This document shows, in pieces, positions 56,634 to 64,000 of a stretch of 64,000 bases of DNA. Numbering within the stretch: the first letter of the stretch is position 1; every line of letters starts with the position of its first letter. The stretch covers positions 608,292,173 through 608,356,172 of the forward strand of contig NC_081408.1 in assembly GCF_030272615.1 (NCBI RefSeq), written 5' to 3'. Source of the stretch: Cryptomeria japonica. Lineage: Eukaryota; Streptophyta; Pinopsida; Cupressales; Cupressaceae. The notes beneath the pieces are model-generated. The model was given only the letters and a program-made list of their open reading frames with translations. It ran no database searches and was not told where the DNA came from. Both the position numbers and the translations under genes were made by a program.

Positions 56634-56712
56634 ATATTATCTGATAGAAAGATCTTAGACAATTCTTGGAGAAAGGAAACATATTAGCTTTCCGTCAGAT
56701 AATATGTTACAT
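56634..56712. repeat. Inverted-repeat junction between the two cargoes
   Basis: The left half (56634-56679) pairs with 56157-56202. The right half (56688-56712, CTTTCCGTCAGATAATATGT) pairs with 57650-57674 with one mismatch. So each cargo is bracketed by its own inverted pair. Confidence 0.8.
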
Positions 56713-57345
56713 ATGTAAATGGTATGCAACTGTATCTATTTGGAATGCAATATTTCCCAAACAACACAATCGATCAGTTGCACACAAAGTTCCATGAGTC
56801 TGATCTTTTTCAAATCCTAATATTATTTCTATCTCATCAACCTCTAGAGGAGCCACCTGACTTGGCCCCACCCAAACCAAGTTCCATTCTTCCCACTTTT
56901 CAAGATTGTATTTTTGTTCACTATCTTATGGTTTCCCTCATGAATTTTCAATTATAGTGCAACGTTCTTCATGAAGGATACCACCACATCGTCTATAGTC
57001 TGTGCAATTCAATTTTTTTATTTGATCCCATGGAGGCCAATAGTCCTTTGTCTGAGGAAGTGCTTCCTGAATAGTCATGGGGGGGAGAGGTAATGCTTGA
57101 AATTGCCCTTCTATTGCGAGATTGTGTACATAACCTCTTGGTCTTCTGGAAGTCAAAAAGTACTTTGAATCCACCAACTTTGGTTCCACACTATAGATAT
57201 TTTTGGATATTGTCTTCCAAATATCCTTCAATGCAAAAGCATCATTCTCATAATAGAAAAAAGTTGGCCCTTGCGTGAACACATTAATTTCTTGCAAGTG
57301 TAGCACAATAGGTTTCCTAGGAATTCCAAAACTAGTTAGTACCTT
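56697..57345 (-). pseudogene. Fragment of a DRM-type DNA methyltransferase gene
   Basis: The minus-strand frame 57306-56938 reads VLHLQEINVFTQGPTFFYYE, then IWKTISKN, EPKLVDSKYFLTSRRPRGYV, HNLAIEGQF, PMTIQEALPQTKDYWPPWDQ and KLNC. Past a frameshift, about 56895-56705 reads EEWNLVWVG, QVAPLEVDEIEIILGF and NIAFQIDTVAYHL. These blocks occur in this order in plant DRM (domains rearranged methyltransferase) proteins, which carry out RNA-directed de novo cytosine methylation. The Cys-containing catalytic motif region seen in full DRM proteins is not in this piece. Stops, a frameshift and diverged sequence after KLNC show it is not functional. It sits inside an inverted-repeat transposon, so it was probably captured. 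Confidence 0.82.
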
Positions 57346-57640
57346 CGGACATAAATTAGAGATGTCACATCACACACTCCAGACATTGTTTGTTTGTATT
57401 GAACTCTCTATGTATTTATCACCCTTTAACACTTTCCTCTTCTTTTCTCCAATTGCTCTCTTCTAGGCAACTGATGAGATTTTTTCCATGTCATTCCAGA
57501 TAATGTCTGCTTGCTTTCTTTTATGAAATTTACTTGCACATGAGTCTTGAGCTTGTATCTTCTACTTTCGCATAGATATAAATTTTAATTCATGCTTAGA
57601 TGATAATTAAATAAAATAAGCATTTGTAAAGAAAATATTT
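57346..57640 (-). other. Possible further captured sequence upstream of the DRM piece
   Basis: The minus strand gives short basic peptides (AIGEKKRKVLKGDKYIES) that may be more of the same gene or intron. I see no firm match. Confidence 0.35.
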
Positions 57641-57815
57641 AGTCATTGGATGTTACATATTATCTGACGGAAAGATCCTAGATCTAATTCTTTGAGAAAG
57701 GAAACATCATTGATAAACTTTTTTTTCAAATAACATTGAATCAAATCAATTAAAAATGTTTCATGTAATTTTTAAAAGTAGAACTCAAGCAAAGTTGTCT
57801 GACCCACAACATTAT

Positions 57816-58587
57816 CCATAATAGAACAAATCACTATAATAGGCTATTATAAAGAATCTATACAAAAATATGAAAGAACATTAAATTACCATTACAAACC
57901 CATAAACTATTAAATAGTGAAAATAGATATAAATTTCTAAATGTCTCCCTACAAACACCACAACCACAACCAAAACAAAAAAAATTCTTACCTGCAAAAA
58001 CTAGGTAGCTAGTGAGTTGCAAGTCTACAACATCTCTTAGATGATCGAACCATTTCTTAATTTTGTTCTTCTGATTAGTCAATGGATTTAGTTGCATGTA
58101 CAAGTTTTCTATTTGAAGCCTTCTATTTCCTTTTGTATCATTCTTGATGTCTATAGTATTGGATAGTTGTACAATTTGTGATGCTATAATATCTATGTGA
58201 CCCTTAATATCCTAAGTATATTTAGGTCATTTCCTTTAAAACATGTATGCGGCCACTACATCCTTTACACTTTTCTAAAAAAAAATTATGCTTTCTTGTA
58301 GTTGGATATGTGTTGTTGCACATCTAATCACCAAAACTTCTAGTCATTTGTCTTCCACTTTCTTCTCTACATCCTTGAAAACTTTGGCTTCCAATTTGAA
58401 AGCATGTTCCTTAAATCCATTAAGCATCAATTGTATTTTCTCTACACTTGACAAAGACTCATCCAAAAATACTTCTAGAAGTCCTTCATGAAGGACTTCA
58501 CTGCATCATTAATAAGTTATGATCCCTATATTTGAGACTTAATAAAATTCTTGTGAGTAGAATGGTGAAGTTTATCATGATGAATAA
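57816..58587 (-). pseudogene. Unidentified exon-like minus-strand sequence
   Basis: The minus-strand segment 58491-58288 reads EVFLDESLSSVEKIQLMLNG, then FKEHAFKLEAKVFKDVEKKV, a helical charged stretch broken by a stop. At 58103-57995 it reads LYMQLNPLTNQKNKIKKWFD, then HLRDVVDLQLTSYLVFAG, directly followed by GTAAGAATTTTT, a good splice-donor sequence at about 57990. This suggests a gene fragment with intron structure, perhaps another captured piece. The family is not recognised. Confidence 0.35.
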
Positions 58588-60062
58588 TGATGAACAGTTA
58601 GTACCAAACCGAACTGAGAGGGGGGGTGAATCAGTACAGACAAAAACTTTCCCTAAACCAGTTTGACTACAAAGACTACACTTAATTGGTAAACAGTAAC
58701 ACCGATCTAAATCAGGGCACTATCGGTAACAACATAGTGAGACTGTGAAACACACAAACCGATAACACCTAGATCAATTCAATACCTAATACCTTATCAT
58801 AACTTCACCCAAAAACTTAAGCAAGTAATACATCAGAAATACTTATAACCATTGAATCAACTTGCATTACCACTTAACATAAAACACTAAATCATCACAT
58901 GAAAACCATCACACATGACACACTAATTTTTCACATGGAAACCCAACTGGTAAAAACTACGATGGGGATGAATACCCACAAGCTATTCTTTGAACTCTTC
59001 TGAAGTCCACTCTATTATGAGCCTAGTCTGATTAAAGACTTTTACAATAGGTTTTGCTAAGAAGCGATCCTGCTAGGGATCACCCAGTTAAGGGATGGCT
59101 AAATACCCAGTTAAAGGTTAGAACCCTGTTAAAGGTTACCTTACAAGAGGATTTGAAGAACTCATTGAATTGAGTCACCCTATTAAAGGATTTACACAAA
59201 ATCCTGTTAAAACTACCCGGTTAAGGGATTTTCCAACTGCTGAAATGGTTAGAAGTCAACAGGTAATACACTGATCTAATAACATCACACAATGCCAAGG
59301 CAGATCCTCTTTAGCTCCTTTTCTTCTACAATCACACTTTATAGGTATCAACACACTTCTTTGGTCTGGCAAGAATAAAGTATCTCTTCACTTGGATACA
59401 TACATTACATTTACCAACAACTTCAAAATGAAAAACATCATCGACCTTATAGGAAATAGATAGGTCAGTAGCATAGACCCTAAACCCTAAACATTTAGGT
59501 TTTACAATTCATTTGGTTCAATACTTACCATTAATCATAATACATTGAATACAATATTCTTGAACAGATCTCAAGACATTCTCCAACATTCATTCTTTGC
59601 CGCTTCAGGAATTCGATAACCCATCACGTGCTCTCCACCATTTACAGAGACTTTGCACATTCCTGAGGTAGATAAGATCAATCTCCATGTAAGATCCTCA
59701 AGGAAATCCTTCATGCACATAAGGATGACATGTCAACACAATCTGATCTTCATTACAATGCTAACTCATCACAAGATGTCATCGGTTGAATCACATAGGC
59801 TTGGAATGCATCAACTGGAAACCCTGAGGCTGAGACTACCAACCGATAGTTATGCCAAATGAAACCCCAATACAAAACTTCCCATATACCGGTTCTCATT
59901 CCAACATACTACTTCACTTTTTCACATCTACCGATTCACAATATCATACCGGTTCTCTTGCTAGTTTGCTTACTTCAATATACCAGTTCATACTTCAGCA
60001 TATTGATATCAATGACAACATACAATATCATCATGTTATCAAGCTCTGCAAATATGCCAGCA
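58588..60062 (-). repeat. 3' LTR of Copia element 3
   Basis: The right edge is set by the minus-strand junction of AAAGGGGGAGAT with TGCTGGCATATTTGC. The left edge (TGATGAACAGTTAGTACC) is set by similarity to the pol-less element and by the G-run CTGAGAGGGGGGGTGAAT at about 58614-58631. It contains several accggt words. Confidence 0.7.
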
Positions 60063-60079
60063 ATCTCCCCCTTTGGTAT
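60063..60079 (-). other. Polypurine tract of Copia element 3
   Basis: The minus strand reads AATACCAAAGGGGGAGAT directly before the LTR. Confidence 0.8.
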
Positions 60080-60395
60080 TGATGGAAATATACAAAGATA
60101 TCTCTTTGTTCATATCTTCTCCCCAAAATTGCAGATATCTTCTCCTCTTCACATCTTCTCCCCCTTTGAAAACAATGCCAATGTGGAGGCACAAATAGCT
60201 ATGTTCCGCTATGCTACTCCCCCTAAGGAGTAGCATCCTTCAACACACCAATCCTAAAAAAGATTTATCAATGCAATACCTGACTAATGTGGAGCACACA
60301 CCTTTAGTTCACCTCTTGAATGGGCAACACCCCTAAATCACCTCTTAAATAGGTAAATGTAGCCTTCAGTAGAGGCTTGGTGAATATATCTGCTA
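60080..60395 (-). other. 3' untranslated region of Copia element 3
   Basis: Short purine-rich words on the minus strand (AAAGGGGGAGAAGA, TAGGGGGAGTAG) recur here, as in the same region of Copia element 1. No domain was found. Confidence 0.6.
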
Positions 60396-62250
60396 ACTAC
60401 TCCTTACTGGAAACATGTTCCAATACAACCTCTTTGTTTTGAACCTTCTCCCTCAAGAAATTATACTTGAGCTTGAAGTGCTTGGTTCGAGCATGCAAAA
60501 TCGGATTCTTGTAAATATTAATTGCACTTGTGTTGTCACAGAATATACTCATTGGTTCAGATATAGGGACTTTGAAACCACTTAATACATGCTTCATCCA
60601 AATTGTCTAGGTGCAATTCATAAATGCTGCAACATATTCCACTTCTGCTGTAGACTGAGAGATACAACTCTGCTTCTTACTCATCCATGAGACTAGTCTA
60701 CCACCAAGAAAGAATGCACCACCAGTTGTGCTCTTCTAGTCATCCACATTACCAACCCAATCAGTGTCTGTAAACACTTTGAGGTTGAAATCATTACTAT
60801 ATAGATACCATAATCCATAGTCAATAGTTCCCTTCAGATATCTAAGAATCTGCTTGACTGCTACCAAGTGGAATCCTCTTAGACTTTTCTCAAACCGTGC
60901 AGTAATTTCCACTGCATATGCAATGTCCATTCTGCTATGTACTACATAGTGAAACCTACCAATCATTGATTAGTATTCCTTCTCATTCACCAATGTTGAG
61001 TCATCCTCTTTTGACAATTTACAACCGGTCACCATTGGTGTACCAACCGATTTGTTGTCTTCCATGCCAAAGGTCTTCAACACCTCTTTGACATACTTGG
61101 ACTGAGTGATAAAGATACCATATTTCATTTGTTAATTATGTATTCCAATGAAGAACTTAATCTCCCCTATAAGTGATATCTCAAATTCCTTCTTCATCTC
61201 ATCTGCAAAATCATGACTCATCTTGTCATCTCCACCAAAAATTATGTCATCAACAGATACTTCGCAGATCAGAATCTAATCTCCTTCTGACTTCAAATAG
61301 ATATTACTATCTTCACTTTTTCTTTCAAATCCAATCTTCAGAAGATGGGAGTGTAAGCATTCATACCATGCTCTAGGTGCCTGCTTCAATCCATACAAGG
61401 CTTTATGTATCCTACACACCATGTCACTATTTTTTGATAGGGAAAACCCATCTGGTTGCTCTATATACACCTCCTCTTCAAGTATTCCATTAAAAAATGC
61501 AGATTTTACATCCATTTGATATACTTTGAATCCCTTGAAGGCTACATATGCAAGAAGCATACAAACTCCTTCCAATCTAGCTACTGGAGCAAAGGTTTTT
61601 CCGTAGTCTTCTCCTTCTTCTTGAGCATATCCCTTACACACCAGTTTGGATTTGTTTCTTACCACTGTGCCATCTTCATTCAGCTTAAATCTGAAAAACC
61701 CATTTGGTGCCAATGCCATTTTTATGCCCAGGTCTAGGTACCAAAGACCATGTGCCAATCTTTTCTATCTAGTCAAGTTCCTCTTCCATTGCCTTGATCC
61801 AGTCTTCATCTTTATGTGCCTCTTTAATAGTTTTAGGCTCAAATTCAAAGATCATCCAAGAGTTTTCTCTGACCTTTTTTCTTACAAGAATTCTTGCATC
61901 CTTGTCTCCTATGATCTTCTTTGGATAATGATTCAACTTTACATACCTAGGAATGATCTTAATAGATTCCTCTTTCTTCTCTTCTTCATCCTCATCTTTA
62001 CCAACATCAACATCTACCCGTGTAGAAGCACTAATACTGCTACTAGGCAGTTTTGCAACCGGTTCCCAGAAGGTTACAACTGGTTCATCTACCACTTGCT
62101 CACTACCGATTTCCTCAGGTTTCTCAGTGGTTTCATCAATTTTAACATTGATACTTTCAACAATTCTCTGAGTCCTATTGTTGAAACATTTGACAGGTTT
62201 GCTCTTTGTGGAATACCCTAGGAATATTCCCTCATCGCATTTTGCATCAA
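60396..62250 (-). pseudogene. Copia RT and RNase H of element 3 (broken)
   Basis: RNase H: IFCDNTSAINIYKNPILHAR with TKHFKLKYNFLREKV (60560-60440), and before it DIAYAVEITARF, VFTDTDWVGNVDD, SCISQSTAEVEYVAAFMNCT (60966-60600). [56 protein letters not shown] (61650-61340), then VSVDDIIFGG (about 61265-61235), where Tyr of YVDD is replaced by Ser-Val. Stops lie at 61276, 60736 and elsewhere. An acidic linker (62095-61769, DVDVGKDEDEEEKKEE) precedes RT, as usual between Copia integrase and RT. Confidence 0.9.
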
Positions 62251-63251
62251 ACTTGCTCTAATGTTCACTCCTCTTGATATAACATTTGCTACCAAACACT
62301 CTAAAGTAGCTTACTACAAAAGTCTTACCGGTCCAATACTCATAAGGCATTTTATCCTTACCTTTCTTGATCAGTACCCGATTCATAGTGTAGACTGCAG
62401 TGCTCACAACTTCTCTCTAGAAGGTGTGAGCAACCTTCCCTTGAATCAGCATCATTTCGGTTGCTTCAACTATAGTCCGGTTGTTCCTCTCTGCTAGGCC
62501 ATTCTACTGTGGAGTTTTGGGGGGGTGATAGTTTCCTCTTGATGTTGTTCTCTTCATAGTTCTTGTTGAATTCACCGAAAGTGAATCCTCATCCTTGATC
62601 AGTTCTTAGGCACTTAATCCTTTTACCGCTTTCCTTTTTGACTAGTGGTCTGAAAGCTTTGAACTTTCCAAAAGCTTTAGACTTATCTTTCAAGAATGTG
62701 ACCCACATCATTCTTGAGTAGTCATCAGTGAGAATCATAAAGTACCTATCTCCCTACACACTCTTAGTTTTCATAGGACCATGCAAATCAGTATGTGCAA
62801 GATCAAGTAAATTGTCTCCAGTGAAAGATTTACCTTTCAAGGTTGAGGAAGACAATCTCCCCAGTTGACACTCTCTGTACAAAGGATTCTCTAGTTTCCT
62901 CAGAATAGGTAATCCTCTAACTGCCTTGATCTTATTGGCCTTCACAATATTATCAAAGTTTACATGGCAAAGTCTCCAATGCCATATCCAACTATGATCA
63001 AACTTAGCCATTAGACATGTACTGATATTTGCATTCAGCTGAAATAAGTTACCTCTGGTATGCATACCGATGGCCATCAGTTCACCACTTTTTCCTTTTA
63101 TTTTGCACACTCCATCTTTGAATTCCAGAGTGAGTCCATTATCATTCAACTGGGAAAAACTCAAAAGGTTGTGCCTGAGACCTTCTACCCAATACACATT
63201 ATCAACACTGCTCTTTCCATTTAGAGAGATGGACCCTCTACCTTTTACCAT
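62251..63251 (-). pseudogene. Copia integrase and gag-pre-integrase of element 3 (broken)
   Basis: Gag-pre-integrase: GNLFQLNANISTCLMAKFDH, HWRLCHVNFDNIVKANKIKA (about 63050-62930). Integrase core: DLAHTDLHGPMKTKSV (62800-62754), then DRYFMILTDDYSR, a degraded RTDQG region and NGLAERNNRTIVEATEMM (about 62505-62450). After it come MPYEYWTGK and FRVFGSKCYIKR. A G-run at 62518-62526 marks a frameshift, and several Gln/Trp positions are stops. Confidence 0.88.
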
Positions 63252-64000
63252 ACATGGTGCATCATTACCAAATCAGACCACACCACCATCATACTCTTCC
63301 AAAGATAAAAAATTACTCTAGTCACTAGTCATATGGTGAGAAAAACCACTATCAATAGTCCATTCATTAGAATTATCAAAGTGGGAAACAAGAGCCTTCT
63401 TGTCTAACACATCTTCCTTAATTGCTACAAACACAATATCTTCACTTTCTTCATCTTCTGATTCCTCATCAGTGACACCTTCATCAACTGCTACAAAACA
63501 ATTTCTCTTGTTTCCTCCTTTGAACTTCTTGAACTTCTTCAATTAGTCATTATTATCACCATTAGGATAGTTTATAGAAATGTGTCCTATCCTATTGCAA
63601 GAAAAGCATTTCAAAGGGAGCTTACCTCTAGATTTACTAGTTTCCTTAGGAAGTCTCTTAGCAAGAAGAGATTCATATTCCATCAAGATCTCCTCATCAT
63701 CCATTTCTCTACTTTGTCTTGGTTCACAACTGGTAATAGCTTATTTTCCCTTTCTAGATGGTGCAACAAATGCTCTAAAGGCTAATTCAGTCTTCTGAAT
63801 ATTGCCATCATAATTATTTAGCTCATATGTAGTCAACTTAGGAATGGTAGAGTCTAGGGATACCTTTGTCTTGTCTATATACCTCAACTCCTGAATAGCA
63901 GCAACCCTTATTGCATAGACTGGTAACAAGGATCTCAAGACTTTGCTAACAACAATGGAATTATCTATTTTACCTCCTACACTCTTGATGTCTCCAACAA
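63252..64000 (-). pseudogene. Copia protease and gag C-terminus of element 3 (broken)
   Basis: The protease reads WTIDSGFSHHMTSD (about 63365-63321), with Asp-Ser-Gly kept. Upstream is an acidic stretch (EGVTDEESEDEESED), then KKFKKFKGGNKRN. A zinc knuckle lies at about 63610-63575, reading CFSCNRIGHISINYP, where the last Cys is Tyr. The gag helices at 63938-63741 (IQELRYIDKTKVSLDSTIPK) run off the window. Confidence 0.85.

Larger units (their letters stand above)
55699..57815. mobile_element. CACTA-like element with captured gene fragments (right end unclear)
   Basis: The left end CACTAGTACATTTGGGCC is a typical plant CACTA terminus. It is followed by dense subterminal words (TCTGATGG, TCTGACGA, CCTGACGATG, CCGATGG) as in that superfamily. 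Sequence at 56050-56202 returns in inverted form at 57650-57815 (AAAAGTAGAACTC, TGTCTGACCCACAACAT), so the right arm is recognisable but truncated before any TAGTG terminus. Between the arms lie a chromovirus fragment and a DRM methyltransferase fragment. No transposase was seen, so it is non-autonomous. The superfamily call rests on the left end only. Confidence 0.55.
58588..64000 (-). mobile_element. Copia LTR retrotransposon 3 (truncated by the window end)
   Basis: A 3' LTR (about 58588-60062), a polypurine tract and then RNase H, RT, integrase, protease and gag zinc-knuckle sequence follow in minus-strand Copia order. The 5' LTR and the N-terminal part of gag lie beyond 64000. The frame is broken at many places. 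The polymerase resembles Copia element 1 ([25 protein letters not shown]). Confidence 0.88.

Overview
This window looks like intergenic heterochromatin of a seed plant with a very large genome. Nearly everything in it is LTR retrotransposon, stacked in nested insertions. It holds no intact host gene, bacterial operon, rRNA or CRISPR array. The long LTRs, the Copia elements rich in accggt motifs and the Tat-type Gypsy elements would suit a gymnosperm, but that taxonomic guess is inference only.

Layout, left to right. 1-4951 is the 3' end of a Gypsy element with an unusually long (about 4.3 kb) LTR. 5230 to about 6836 is a Copia-like LTR remnant on the minus strand. About 6840-8052 is a Gypsy (Tat-type) LTR on the minus strand, followed by its polypurine tract. 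A broken plus-strand plant-mobile-domain (PMD) reading frame (about 9100-19485), antisense to the Gypsy pol, is interrupted twice: by a complete 344-bp TRIM element (10070-10413, TSD TCAAT) and by a complete but decayed Copia element (10645-18816, TSD AGGGT). The 5' LTR of that Copia carries a 1093-bp inverted-repeat DNA element.

From 21565 to 37583 a minus-strand Tat-type Gypsy gag-pol (gag, protease, RT, two RNase H domains, integrase) is split by a Copia-ended element (23859-32685, TSD TTTTG). That element has no pol. It carries a zinc-knuckle gag fragment and a long reading frame I cannot identify. It is itself interrupted by a 1.07-kb insertion with a 9-bp TSD.

From 38414 to 54694 a plus-strand chromovirus (Gypsy with chromodomain, TSD GGATG) is split inside its protease region by a young minus-strand element (41403-49249, TSD AAAAG). 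This inner element encodes only gag plus protease, in one intact 1117-codon frame, and uses a tRNA-Trp-type primer site. The right chromovirus LTR carries a 458-bp solo LTR (TSD TTTTG).

From 55699 to about 57815 a CACTA-like, inverted-repeat-rich element carries two captured cargoes: a piece of the same chromovirus family, and a piece of a DRM-type de novo DNA methyltransferase gene. Each cargo is bracketed by inverted copies of element sequence. From about 58588 to the window end there is a decayed minus-strand Copia element that runs out of the window.

The genes do not form a pathway. Their relationships are those of parasites and hosts: non-autonomous elements that keep gag but must borrow reverse transcriptase and integrase, and a transposon carrying part of the host silencing machinery. 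The target-site duplications (TSDs), the shared LTR lengths and one empty-site copy inside the window give a consistent order of insertions.
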